From Longilinea sp964536805 (GTDB lineage: Bacteria > Chloroflexota > Anaerolineae > Anaerolineales > Anaerolineaceae): a DNA stretch of 64,000 bases. The DNA lies in the NCBI GenBank assembly GCA_964536805.1, contig CAZHYQ010000008.1, positions 62,001 to 126,000 on the forward strand. The letters are read 5' to 3'. The translations under genes and the position numbers were made by a program. Of the stretch, positions 26,290-34,814 are shown piece after piece. Below the pieces are notes generated by a model. That model did no database searches, was not told the DNA's origin, and saw nothing but the letters and a program-made list of their open reading frames with translations. Each line of letters starts with the position of its first letter. Position 1 is the stretch's first letter.

Positions 26290-27054
26290 TTAGCCCGCCA
26301 GACCCGGCAGGAGCTTTACTAGCAGCGTGGCCAGGTAAACCAGGATGACAGCCAGGCTGTTATTGGCAGCATGAATCGCAAAGGGTACCCAGATTGATCG
26401 GGTTTTTTCAAATACGACCGCGTTGACCACGCCCATTACAAAACTGGCTGCCACCACGCCCAATGAATCGAAGTGGCCCAGGCCAAATAGTGCAGCGCTG
26501 ACCAGGACCGCCGGCCACATCGGTGCGCGCTCACGCAGCCAGGTGTAAATGGCGCCGCGGAAGAATAATTCTTCCGAAAATGGCACCAGGATGCCGACAA
26601 ACAACAGCGTCACCACAAACGAAAGCCATCCGGCGCCTAGCGGTTGCACGATTTGCGAACGCAGCGCCAGGCTTTCCAGGTTTCCGTTGATGAGATACTC
26701 CACCAGCAATCCCAGCGCGCCGCGGATTGGAAGCAAAAGCACCACCAACGCCAGTGCCAGAAGCAACCAGCCACGTTTCCAACGCACCGGCTTTAATCCG
26801 ATTTGTTCCAGCGTAAATCGCCCGCGGCCAGCCCCCAGCACCAATGCCGTACCGCCCAGGAAGATCAGGTTGCAGAAGAAAATAATCGTATTAAAGAACA
26901 AGCCTTTGGCATTGGCGCCGTATGCCCTGGCAACAACCGCACCCGCCGCAGAGAACAAGCCAAATCCGCAGACCAAATAGATCGCAAGGTCCCAAATATT
27001 GCTTCGCCGTACGGTCGGAGTGCCTGGGTTGGTTTCAGTGGGTAGAGTTTCCAT
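26290..27054 (-). CDS. CPBP-family intramembrane metalloprotease
   Basis: A 254-residue polytopic protein with about seven hydrophobic segments. It carries the CPBP/Abi (CAAX protease-like) motifs FSEELFFRGAIYTWLRER (EExxxR), FGLGHFDSLG (conserved His) and the C-terminal HAANNS. Such proteins cleave or bind membrane substrates and in several bacteria protect against bacteriocins or process prenylated or signal peptides. It is transcribed alone; 410 bp with two hairpins lies upstream. The actual substrate is unknown. Confidence 0.87.
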   Translation of the reverse strand: METLPTETNPGTPTVRRSNIWDLAIYLVCGFGLFSAAGAVVARAYGANAKGLFFNTIIFFCNLIFLGGTALVLGAGRGRFTLEQIGLKPVRWKRGWLLLALALVVLLLPIRGALGLLVEYLINGNLESLALRSQIVQPLGAGWLSFVVTLLFVGILVPFSEELFFRGAIYTWLRERAPMWPAVLVSAALFGLGHFDSLGVVAASFVMGVVNAVVFEKTRSIWVPFAIHAANNSLAVILVYLATLLVKLLPGLAG

Positions 27055-27228
27055 GATCTCTCCGGAGAAAGGGAATGCATTTTTGCTTATTTCGATTGTA
27101 AACCCAATAAGGATGTAGCCCGGGCTGGATATGGTAGGCCAACCGTAGGGTAATCATAGCTGCGAAGTCGAGCAAATGACAGCAGAAATGGATAAGCTAT
27201 AGGTACAAATGACTTCTCTCCTCCTTCG

Positions 27229-27260
27229 CAATGAGCTGGACTCCGGTATCCAGCTCATTG
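27229..27260. repeat. Perfect 12-bp inverted repeat
   Basis: CAATGAGCTGGA and TCCAGCTCATTG flank the 8-base spacer CTCCGGTA. A degenerate copy of the same hairpin core (TGGATTCCGGTATTCAG) lies about 140 bp away at 27380-27397, suggesting a decaying interspersed repeat unit. The rest of the 410-bp interval 27055-27464 holds only the terminator at 27270-27298; I see no gene in it. Confidence 0.6.
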
Positions 27261-27264
27261 GCAG

Positions 27265-27298
27265 TTAAAAAACACACGGGCTTGCCTGCAAGCCCGTG
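27265..27298 (-). terminator. Intrinsic terminator for the GNAT gene pair
   Basis: An 11-bp perfect stem (CACGGGCTTGC / GCAAGCCCGTG, 27275-27298) with a very short loop is followed on the minus strand by TGTTTTTTAACTGC. It lies 167 bp beyond the stop of the second acetyltransferase gene, the nearest minus-strand gene upstream of it. Confidence 0.7.
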
Positions 27299-27464
27299 AA
27301 AACATTTATCTTACCGTTTTTACGATCGCTCACCACATCAGAATTTCTCGCGCAGTATCAATTTCCATTTACTGCTTCTTTAGTGGATTCCGGTATTCAG
27401 TTTCATTCTCAATCTGCTTCGTCGATGAAGCGCTATTCCCGGTCAGCATTTCTTACCGCCAGGT

Positions 27465-27956
27465 TCATTCTGGGAGGTCGTGAAAATCCAATGCCATCTG
27501 GGTAAACCTCACGCCGTCCATTTCCAACTCATCCCCGATCGGGTGAAAGCCCCATCGGGCGTATACCGGCAACCCGACTGGAGAGGCGTTCACGGTGATA
27601 CGCCTCAGGGCAGAATTTTTCTCCCGGCACATCGTAATGGCCCGGTCGAGCAACTGCGAAGCCAGCCCCCGCCGTTGATGTTCATCATCCACGTAAAGCA
27701 GTGCGATATGGCTGTAGTTTCTTATTTCCGCCATGCCAACAGGAATATCGGCAGCTACCGACACCAGCACAAAACTCAAGTCTTGAGCTACTCTTTCAGC
27801 CAAACGCACCGGGTTTACGTATGACAAGAATCGGCTGATGCCTGGCTGCGAAAAATCTCCCGCCTCACTCTGCATGAAAACGCGTTCAACCAGCTTGCAA
27901 ACCTGGGCTTCCTCGCCCGATTCCATGAGACGAATCTGATAATCTGGGGATTCCAT
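27465..27956 (-). CDS. GNAT-family N-acetyltransferase
   Basis: A 163-residue acetyltransferase of the Gcn5-related fold. Strand 4 and the acetyl-CoA loop are visible in HIALLYVDDEHQRRGLASQLLDRAI (R/Q-x-x-G-x-G/A pattern as RRGLAS). The C-terminal NASPVGLPVYARWGFHPIGDE shows the Y-x-x-x-GF motif. Its start ATG at 27956 directly abuts the stop of the first GNAT gene. The substrate is not predictable. Confidence 0.85.
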   Translation of the reverse strand: MESPDYQIRLMESGEEAQVCKLVERVFMQSEAGDFSQPGISRFLSYVNPVRLAERVAQDLSFVLVSVAADIPVGMAEIRNYSHIALLYVDDEHQRRGLASQLLDRAITMCREKNSALRRITVNASPVGLPVYARWGFHPIGDELEMDGVRFTQMALDFHDLPE

Positions 27957-28481
27957 TTATACTTCCAGCCTCCTCAGGTCCTTCCAGCCATAGGATGCTT
28001 CAACCATCGCATGGCCTTGAATGTCAATTTCGCGCTCACGTACAAAAACACCGCCCAAGGCTTTATAAAAACTGCAGGCGGGCAAATTGTTAGCCAATGC
28101 CCATACAATCATCGATTCTACCCGATGTGAAAGCAAAAAGCGAGCGACCACCTGAACAAGTTGTTTGCCAAGGCTTTTGCCCTGCCATTCTAGCAGCAAG
28201 TAAATGCCGTACAATTCGCCGCTGAATGCGCTATAAGTTTCCAAATCCCGGTTCGGGCCACATTGGGCAAAACCAACAATCCCACCGCTTTCTTCGACCA
28301 CGTAGGTGATTGCATTTTCCGGCTGGCTGCGAATAAACCGTTCCATATTCTGGGTTCGCCGTTCAAGACTGATATTGGCCAAGATACTGTCTGGCATTAA
28401 TCCAGCATAGGTTGTTCGCCAGCTATCCACATGCACGCGCGCAATTCCGGGCACATCAGTTAACGCGGCTACCCGCAGCAT
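27957..28481 (-). CDS. GNAT-family N-acetyltransferase
   Basis: A 174-residue GNAT protein starting MLRVAALTDVPGIARVHVDSW. The acetyl-CoA-binding segment is LYGIYLLLEWQGKSLGKQLVQVV (Q-x-x-x-G-K), and the C-terminus NNLPACSFYKALGGVFVRERE contains the FYK-x-x-GG motif. I start at the ATG at 28481; the longer frame begins 17 codons earlier without a ribosome site. It forms a two-gene unit with the next GNAT gene and ends in the terminator at 27265-27298. Confidence 0.82.
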   Translation of the reverse strand: MLRVAALTDVPGIARVHVDSWRTTYAGLMPDSILANISLERRTQNMERFIRSQPENAITYVVEESGGIVGFAQCGPNRDLETYSAFSGELYGIYLLLEWQGKSLGKQLVQVVARFLLSHRVESMIVWALANNLPACSFYKALGGVFVREREIDIQGHAMVEASYGWKDLRRLEV

Positions 28482-28875
28482 GGGATTCCTTTTAAGTGCG
28501 CAAAACGAATCTGATCGACCATCAGCGGCCATCCTGTATCAACCCAGCCGGGCCCGAGGCCAGCCATTAACCTGCCGTTTTTACCCAGCGCCTGCCCGCG
28601 CCAATAATGGCAGCTTTCCAGTCCAAGATTGGGGAGACTCCAGGGTCTGCGTAAAACAGATAAGGTCGGCATTATATATCGGCGGGGCCTTGATTGACCA
28701 AACGTCAGAGCAGCAGGGGTCTTTTTCCACTCTCCGGAATCATCAATCCATAGAATAACCAAAAAGGCTGCCTTGTGCAACTCCTAAAAGTTGCCTGGCA
28801 GACGAATTTCCACCAATCATTTCATTGGTTGTTGGTAATCGATAATGGCGGTGCTTTGATTATCTCTAACGTAGT
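28482..28875. other. Long intergenic region without a recognised gene
   Basis: Between the GNAT pair and the GT87-like gene there is no frame with a convincing start, ribosome site and family match. A minus-strand frame (28469-28780) ends inside the GNAT gene and has a composition close to coding DNA in its last 55 codons (LGPGWVDTGWPLMVDQIRF). It might be a remnant of a lost gene, but I cannot identify it. Confidence 0.4.
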
Positions 28876-29727
28876 CTATCCACCGGTAACAGCACGAATG
28901 GCAACCAGAATCCAGAGACCTATTACGGCAGCGATGGTTTCAGGCAATTGATCGATAATAGCCAGCAGCGCCGGGCTCCAGGAATGCAGCATCAAATATG
29001 GCGAAAGACAAGGCGCGGCCGCCATGGCCAACCGCTGATTCCGCTTCCCCAGGGCTGCTGTCAGCAAGGTCAGACCGACCGGGATTGACATTGGCCAAAG
29101 GCTGGCATTCCACCACAAGTCTATTTCTACCGTCGATTTCAACGGCCATAAGCCAAAAAATACAAAGGATAACCCCAAGATGATGACAAACGGTCCAAAA
29201 ACCCTTAATACGCGCCGCCAACCACCCGCGCGCCAGGCCTCAATTAGCCAGAAGAGCCCCACCACGGCGCCGATTTGCGGTTTTATCGCCAGAAAGAACA
29301 GCCCAACCGGGTGCGGCAGCACATAGCCCGCCATTGCCAGCCAATCCAGGTTTCCGTTCAACAGGTCAGCCAACACGGTCGGTGAAAGCAGGAAGAAGAA
29401 CACCGCCAGCGGTTTGCCGCCCAAACGGTAGGCGGTGAACGCATAAGTTAGAAAAGCCACTACCACCAGAACTGCCCGCCCTAATGATTCCGGCAACAAT
29501 GCAATGGGCAACAGCGGTATAACTGCCCACGGGGCATTGAAAAAGCCGGCATTTTCGTAAGGCGAAATACCCTTGAAAACCCCCAGTGCGGCCGGACGAA
29601 AATAATTATGGAAATCGACCGCGGGCGGCAGAACCAGGGCCATACAGCCAACAAGCAACAAGAAAACTGCGCCGGCAACCACCCATTGCCCTGGTTTTAA
29701 TCGGAAGGCAATCGGTCTGAGTTTCAT
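28876..29727 (-). CDS. GT87-like integral membrane glycosyltransferase
   Basis: A 283-residue polytopic protein with about eight hydrophobic helices. The first extracellular loop contains the acidic DFHNYFRPAALGVFKGISPYE, similar to the D-x-x-x-Y-x-x-A-x-x-x-x-x-G-x-x-PY loop of the GT87/DUF2029 polyprenyl-phosphate-dependent mannosyltransferases. It lacks the extra C-terminal helices of longer family members. Its ATG overlaps the stop of the diguanylate cyclase gene by 4 bp. It may glycosylate lipids or proteins on the outer face of the membrane. Confidence 0.7.
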   Translation of the reverse strand: MKLRPIAFRLKPGQWVVAGAVFLLLVGCMALVLPPAVDFHNYFRPAALGVFKGISPYENAGFFNAPWAVIPLLPIALLPESLGRAVLVVVAFLTYAFTAYRLGGKPLAVFFFLLSPTVLADLLNGNLDWLAMAGYVLPHPVGLFFLAIKPQIGAVVGLFWLIEAWRAGGWRRVLRVFGPFVIILGLSFVFFGLWPLKSTVEIDLWWNASLWPMSIPVGLTLLTAALGKRNQRLAMAAAPCLSPYLMLHSWSPALLAIIDQLPETIAAVIGLWILVAIRAVTGG

Positions 29728-31283
29728 CCAAGCCGTTCTTTGCTTCGTTGTGGATGTTCGACAACGGCGATACCGTGCAAACCTTTTTTCGCCTGATAGA
29801 GCGCCCGATCGGCACGCGCCAACAAATCTTCACTCTTCTTATCATCCGGGTGAAAAGCCGCCACCCCAACGCTAGCCGTCAGGTGTTCACCGACTGATAG
29901 ATGGCATTGGCGGATGGCTTCCCGCAACCGGCCGGCCAACATCAACCCGCCTGCCAACTGGGTATTTGGCAGAAGCAAACCGAATTCATCTCCGCCGTAC
30001 CGTACCGGTATATCCGTCTGGCGGATGGAGTTACGAATTGCATCCGCCGTCAGCTTTAAGGCTTCATCGCCCACCAGGTGTGAAAACCGGTCGTTGATGG
30101 ATTTAAAATGGTCCAGGTCCAACATGATCAAACAATAATCGGTGTGATAGCGTTTGGCGCGGGCAAATTCGCTGTCCAGGGATGTAAAGAATTTTCGCCG
30201 GTTTCCCAGCTCGGTAAGCGGATCAGTGACCGAGAGACGCCGTAATTCTTCTTCCATGATTTTGCGTTCGGTGATATCGTGCAACATTAACATACGGCCC
30301 AGCGGATAGCCCTGGGTATCGCTCAATGGCGCCAGGCTGACCTGATAAGAAAACTGGGCATGGTCGCGTTTTAGCACCATTTCAACCGGTTGAGGGTTTT
30401 TCGCGCGCAAGAGCTTCACCACGGTTGGCCAATCAGTAAAAAGATCTTCTATGCTGCGGGAAATCAGCTCATGGTCCGCCGGCCAGCCAAACACTCGTCT
30501 GGCGGCCTGATTTAGATCCACCACCCTGCCCTGGATATCGGCCACGATGACCGCATCGCGCATCGCATCCATTACCACATCGCGTGCCACCGGCAATACA
30601 TCAAACAGGCGTGAATACACCAGACCGATCAGAAAAATCAACCCGCTTAAGCTGTAAAGATAGGGGGTCAAATCCAACCGCCGGTATGGAACAATGCCTG
30701 TTACATAGATGACATTCCAGACCAATGGAATGAGCATGCCGGTCAGCAGCGTCAGGGGTTGCCCGATATAGCGCCGGGACGAACGCACCAGCAGGCCAAC
30801 CAGGTAGGCTGCGGCAATTGCAAAGAGAACATAGGTATACACCGCATGCACCCAGAACCAGGGGCCGTAAATCATTTTCAGGATCGGGAAAACGCCGTCC
30901 ATATCCAGATAAGCCACCCGGCAAAACAGGTGGTGCAGCGGATTGGTCCATAGCATAATCACCGTAATTCCCGGAATAATCCCGAGCAATGGCAGCCTGC
31001 GGGTGAACTTGACACCCTGCCCCGTAAAATTCATCACCGTAGCCAACCAGGCCAGGGGTAAAAAAGCGATAGCCATAAATGCCAGATTGGAAGCCGCTAC
31101 TTTGGTGCCCAACCTGGGCACAAGCAGTTCAACCGCGTAACAAATTGACCAGACACTGGTAATTAATAAGCTCAACCTGAAGGTTCTCACCCCCGGTACG
31201 CCACGCAAGGACGCAGAATACCAAGCCAGTCCTCCCATGACGGCTGCAGAAATAAATAGCGGTATTACAAAAGCAATGATCAT
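29724..31283 (-). CDS. Diguanylate cyclase with 7TM sensor and PAS domain
   Basis: A 519-residue membrane sensor that should make cyclic di-GMP. Residues 1-228 hold seven or eight hydrophobic helices of the histidine-kinase N-terminal 7TM type. A PAS-like domain (about 238-340) follows, then a GGDEF domain (350-510). The active site GGDEF (430-434) is intact and the product-inhibition I-site RQTD (421-424) stands exactly five residues ahead of it, so feedback control is likely. No EAL or HD-GYP domain is present. The gene lies next to a NarL regulator and a PP2C phosphatase that form a signalling cluster. Confidence 0.93.
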   Translation of the reverse strand: MIIAFVIPLFISAAVMGGLAWYSASLRGVPGVRTFRLSLLITSVWSICYAVELLVPRLGTKVAASNLAFMAIAFLPLAWLATVMNFTGQGVKFTRRLPLLGIIPGITVIMLWTNPLHHLFCRVAYLDMDGVFPILKMIYGPWFWVHAVYTYVLFAIAAAYLVGLLVRSSRRYIGQPLTLLTGMLIPLVWNVIYVTGIVPYRRLDLTPYLYSLSGLIFLIGLVYSRLFDVLPVARDVVMDAMRDAVIVADIQGRVVDLNQAARRVFGWPADHELISRSIEDLFTDWPTVVKLLRAKNPQPVEMVLKRDHAQFSYQVSLAPLSDTQGYPLGRMLMLHDITERKIMEEELRRLSVTDPLTELGNRRKFFTSLDSEFARAKRYHTDYCLIMLDLDHFKSINDRFSHLVGDEALKLTADAIRNSIRQTDIPVRYGGDEFGLLLPNTQLAGGLMLAGRLREAIRQCHLSVGEHLTASVGVAAFHPDDKKSEDLLARADRALYQAKKGLHGIAVVEHPQRSKERLG

Positions 31284-31441
31284 GATGTGAGAATTTAGAT
31301 CAGCAATCCAGCCTGAAAGAATTCAACCATCAATCCCCCACTTTCTCATCAAGCTCGAACATTTGAATTATACATTAATCTTCAGCATGCAATAATCGTG
31401 CAATGGCAGTTGTCATATTTGATGGGTTGGTTATCAAATAG

Positions 31442-31470
31442 CAAACCGCCGGCAAAATGCAGGCGGTTTG
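31442..31470 (-). terminator. Hairpin beyond the NarL-type regulator gene
   Basis: CAAACCGCC and GGCGGTTTG form a 9-bp stem with an 11-base loop, 30 bp past the stop at 31500. On the minus strand it is followed by CTATTTGATAACC, a weak T tract, so it may be a modest terminator or a transcript-stabilising hairpin. Confidence 0.5.
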
Positions 31471-31499
31471 TTATACCGGTAAAGATAACTTAATTGCCG

Positions 31500-32177
31500 T
31501 TACCAGCGCATGCCATAATAGCCGTTGGCATTCTCCTTGTGGCGGACAAGGTTATGCTGCAATGCCACCGAAACGGCTTCAGTGCGCGTCGAAACTGAAA
31601 GTTTTTCCAAAATGCTGCTGACATGGAATTTCACCGTCGAGCGGCTTACTACCAGCCGGTCAGCAATTTCCAAATTTGACAAACCCCTTGCCACCAGTTC
31701 CAGCACTTCAAGTTCGCGGGCAGTCAAATCATTACCGACAGGTTTTGGCGCATTAACGGCATTGATGAGAGCCTGCGCCGCCTCTGGCGCCAATGTGGCG
31801 CGCCCGGTATAAGCAGCCCGGACTGCAGCCACCAGATCCTCGGCTACGGTATTTTTCATCAGGAAACTGATTGCGCCAGCTTGCAAGGCTTTTTGCACCA
31901 GTCCCTCGTCAGGGAAGCTGGTCAGTACAATCACCGCAACCTCCGGATGGCGGGCGTGAATGAGTCTCGTCGCCTCAACGCCATCCATCTCCGGCATCAT
32001 CAGGTCCATGATGATTACCTGCGGTTTAAGCTCGTCGCATAAACGAAGCGCTTCCCGGCCGTTGCTTGCCTCGCCGACCAGAGATAAATCATCAAAGGCC
32101 GTCAGGAAGGCATTTAATCCGCTGCGCACAACCGCCTGATCATCGACAACCATCACCCGGATGGGATTCGTATCCAT
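31500..32177 (-). CDS. NarL/LuxR-type response regulator
   Basis: A 225-residue regulator with an N-terminal receiver domain: acidic pair DD (12-13), phosphoacceptor D58 in VIIMDLMMPEMDG, threonine in VIVLTSFPD and lysine in SFLMKNT. The C-terminal LuxR-type helix-turn-helix is LTARELEVLELVARGLSNLEIADRL. All phosphorylation residues are present. The ATG at 32177 is chosen because GGAGG lies 8 bases upstream, within the region covered by a longer, unconvincing frame. No histidine kinase is encoded in the window, so the input is unknown. Confidence 0.92.
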   Translation of the reverse strand: MDTNPIRVMVVDDQAVVRSGLNAFLTAFDDLSLVGEASNGREALRLCDELKPQVIIMDLMMPEMDGVEATRLIHARHPEVAVIVLTSFPDEGLVQKALQAGAISFLMKNTVAEDLVAAVRAAYTGRATLAPEAAQALINAVNAPKPVGNDLTARELEVLELVARGLSNLEIADRLVVSRSTVKFHVSSILEKLSVSTRTEAVSVALQHNLVRHKENANGYYGMRW

Positions 32178-32439
32178 TTTATGCTCCTCCATTGCAGAGG
32201 TGTCCACCAGTAAACATCCTCTTTCTGAAAACAGCATACCTCTATTCAAGAAATGCCGCCTCTGCAAATTGGGGGATTTCCGCACTGGACAATCGGACAG
32301 TCGCCTCTCATCCGATTCTTACAGAGGGTAATTATTTCTTCCCATTAATCCATTATCTATACGCTTGATCTTCAGATCGAAGGCGTATGCAATTTCTTGA
32401 TACTACTGAAGCCAGCGGCGGCTTTTCCGAATGCCTGAT

Positions 32440-33657
32440 TTACTCTTTTCGCCGGATGATGATCATGGCGATGTCATCCTGCCGCGGAGTGTTGCCCGTA
32501 AACTGATTGACTTCATCGAGAATTGCGATTTGCATCTCGCGCGCTGTTTTACCATACCGTTCGAGCGCAGCATCAATCAGACGGTTTTCGCCAAAAAAAT
32601 CGCCAAATTCATTTTGCGCTTCGGTGATTCCGTCGGTATACAGAATCAGGTAGTCTCCCGGCATGAAACGGACAATCTTTTGTTTCCAACGGGCGGTTTC
32701 CGTGACGCCCAGTGCCATGCCGGTGTGGCTGAGCGATTCGACTGATAGTTTTCCACGCTGCTGGCTGACCAGGTAGCCAGGCGGGTGTCCGGCGTTGGCA
32801 AAGGTAAAGCGTCCGGTGTGCGGTTCTAAAATACCCAAAAAAGCCGTGACAAACATATCTCCGCGCGTATCCGAAAGAATGCGTTCAGAGACTGCGCTCA
32901 ACGTCAAAGCCGGCAAGGTGGGAAAATGATTGGCATAATTGCGAATGAGCGTGCTGGTAAGCGCCATAAAAAGCGCCGCCCCCATGCCCTTATCGGTTAC
33001 ATCCGCCACCACCAATCCCCATTTATGGTTATTTAACGGGATAAAGTCGTAAAAATCGCCAGAGGTCTCGTGCGCCGGTTGAACCTGCGCGCACAATTCC
33101 CAACCCGAAATGGCTGGCGCTTCCTCAGGCAAAATGTCCGCCTGGATTCGAGCAGCCATGGTTAGTTCATAGGCAATGACGTCCTGCGTGCGGGGATTTT
33201 GCCGTACCACGCGCGGATTTTCCTCTTCCTCGCCGGGTTGGTGACGAAAAATCGCCTGACCTTCATTGGCCATGACCGAAGCCTTGCGAATGTGCTCAAC
33301 GGCAGCCTTGAATTCCTCTTCCGAGACTTCGCGCGAAATATAGTACAACAACTCGGGGTCGCGTTCGTCTTCTGTGCCCGTTTCGGTCTGCGAATCAACC
33401 AGCAGAACAATTTTCGTTGCCGGACGGTTGGCATACAGATTGCGGGCAATCCCCCTGGCAGGTTCAAGCGTGTTCCTGGCATCCAGGAGGATCAGATCCG
33501 GCTCCAGCAGCTGGCACACTTGAAGGGCTTCGTCGCCGCTGCGTGCCTCAGCCACCAGTACCGCATCCTTAAGCGCCATCACCAGTGAAGCCAGGCCGCG
33601 CAGAAAAATGGCTTGATCCGAGGCAATTGCTACCCGCAAGGTCGTTTCGGTTTCCAC
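32440..33657 (-). CDS. Receiver-PP2C (RsbU/SpoIIE-like) phosphatase
   Basis: A 405-residue protein. Residues 1-120 are a receiver-like fold with a possible phosphoacceptor D59 (DLILLDARN), but the acidic pair is SD (13-14), and the conserved lysine is not seen near LYYISREVS. The domain may therefore not be phosphorylated. The C-terminal SpoIIE-type PP2C domain (about 165-403) has metal-binding residues in SGDFYDF, VVADVTDKGMGAALFMA, NAGHPPG, LYTDGITE and RQDDIAM, so it should be an active serine/threonine phosphatase. It starts with GTG at 33657, preceded by GAGGTG. No anti-sigma or STAS partner is nearby. Confidence 0.9.
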   Translation of the reverse strand: METETTLRVAIASDQAIFLRGLASLVMALKDAVLVAEARSGDEALQVCQLLEPDLILLDARNTLEPARGIARNLYANRPATKIVLLVDSQTETGTEDERDPELLYYISREVSEEEFKAAVEHIRKASVMANEGQAIFRHQPGEEEENPRVVRQNPRTQDVIAYELTMAARIQADILPEEAPAISGWELCAQVQPAHETSGDFYDFIPLNNHKWGLVVADVTDKGMGAALFMALTSTLIRNYANHFPTLPALTLSAVSERILSDTRGDMFVTAFLGILEPHTGRFTFANAGHPPGYLVSQQRGKLSVESLSHTGMALGVTETARWKQKIVRFMPGDYLILYTDGITEAQNEFGDFFGENRLIDAALERYGKTAREMQIAILDEVNQFTGNTPRQDDIAMIIIRRKE

Positions 33658-33699
33658 ACAAACACCTCAAACTGCCGAAATATTCCCCCTCTGAATTAT

Positions 33700-33728
33700 A
33701 TTATTATTTCTGGACTCGGTTTATTCAA
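33700..33728 (-). promoter_or_regulatory. Promoter of the PP2C phosphatase gene
   Basis: On the minus strand TTGAAT (33728-33723) and AATAAT (33705-33700) are spaced by 17 bases. They sit about 45 bp before the GTG start, in an AT-rich interval between the phosphatase and the amino-sugar operon that ends at 33777. Confidence 0.5.
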
Positions 33729-33776
33729 AATATAATGGAATATGAATTCCAAATCATCACCTGAATGGTTAATCCA

Positions 33777-34814
33777 TTAATTCGTCTTTGTCACTTTGTG
33801 CAGTCCCCGCGACCCTTCGGTATCGAAACCCTTGGCTTGTGTCAGGTGATAGGAAAACAACTGCGCCGGTACGATACTGACAATCGGACTGACCCATTCC
33901 GGCATATCTGCCGGCAATGCCAGCCTGGATTGGGCCATTTCGAGCGCTTCCGGCCGGTTGGAAAAAACCAGCAGTTCAGCGCTGCGCTCATAGCGTAAGT
34001 TGCGCAACAAGGCTAGAACATCATCCGCCACCTTTCCATCTGGAACAACCGCCATCACCGGGTAGCCCTGGCTGATTACTGCCACAGGGCCGTGAAGAAA
34101 ATCGGCCGAGGAATAGGGTTCCGCCGCGACGTAGCATAATTCCTTCATCTTCAATGACCATTCAAAAGCGGTGGCATAGTTGAACCCGCGGCCCAGCACC
34201 ACGCATTGATCCATAAAGCGGTAGCGTTCGGCAATCCGGTCCAGGGTGGCATCCTGTTCCAACAGGGACCGCACCCAGCCGGGCACTTTTTGCAGGATCC
34301 GGTAAGCTTCCTCATCCTGGCTTAAGGCCGCCGAGAGCATGGCAATCGCCATCAATTCGGCTGTATAGGTTTTTGTCGCAGCCACCGCGATTTCCTCTCC
34401 GGCGCTGATGTCAATAATATCACCGGCGGCCCGCCCCAATGGAGAGTCGGGGGTGTTCAGGATGGCGATGCTCGGGCAGTCCTGGCGACCGGCTTCGGTC
34501 AACACGCTGACGATGTCCGGCGACATACCGGACTGTGAAATTCCCACCACCAACGCGTTTTTCAGGCGCGGCGGCGACTGGTATAGGCTGAAAAGCGATG
34601 GCGCGGCCAGGGCAATGGGCAGGTGGTTGAAAATACCCCAAAGATACTGTGCATAACGCCCGGCGTTATCCGAGGTGCCCCGGGCAGCCAGAAAAATGTA
34701 ATCGATGTCCCGCCGGCGGATGGTATCGGCAATTTTTTGCACGGCCTCCCATTGATGATTGACTAAATTCTCCAGGACGTCGGCCTGTTCCATAATTTCG
34801 CTATGAAGGCTCAT
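33777..34814 (-). CDS. SIS-domain glucosamine-6-phosphate deaminase-like protein (NagB-II type)
   Basis: A 345-residue protein with two SIS domains like the isomerase half of GlmS: FLAARGTSDNAGRYAQYLWG (N-terminal sugar-phosphate loop), VGISQSGMSPDIVSVLTEA, VAATKTYTAELMAIAML and the C-terminal YSSADFLHGPVAVI. There is no amidotransferase domain. With NagA and GlcNAc kinase in the same operon, the likely role is conversion of GlcN-6-P to Fru-6-P. It overlaps nagA by 4 bp. It could instead act on another amino sugar phosphate (AgaS-like). Confidence 0.85.
   Translation of the reverse strand: MSLHSEIMEQADVLENLVNHQWEAVQKIADTIRRRDIDYIFLAARGTSDNAGRYAQYLWGIFNHLPIALAAPSLFSLYQSPPRLKNALVVGISQSGMSPDIVSVLTEAGRQDCPSIAILNTPDSPLGRAAGDIIDISAGEEIAVAATKTYTAELMAIAMLSAALSQDEEAYRILQKVPGWVRSLLEQDATLDRIAERYRFMDQCVVLGRGFNYATAFEWSLKMKELCYVAAEPYSSADFLHGPVAVISQGYPVMAVVPDGKVADDVLALLRNLRYERSAELLVFSNRPEALEMAQSRLALPADMPEWVSPIVSIVPAQLFSYHLTQAKGFDTEGSRGLHKVTKTN

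Noticed and set aside
28469..28780. Minus-strand 103-codon frame upstream of the GNAT gene
   Set aside because: Ends within the GNAT gene and shows no recognised domain or ribosome site; kept only as a possible remnant.
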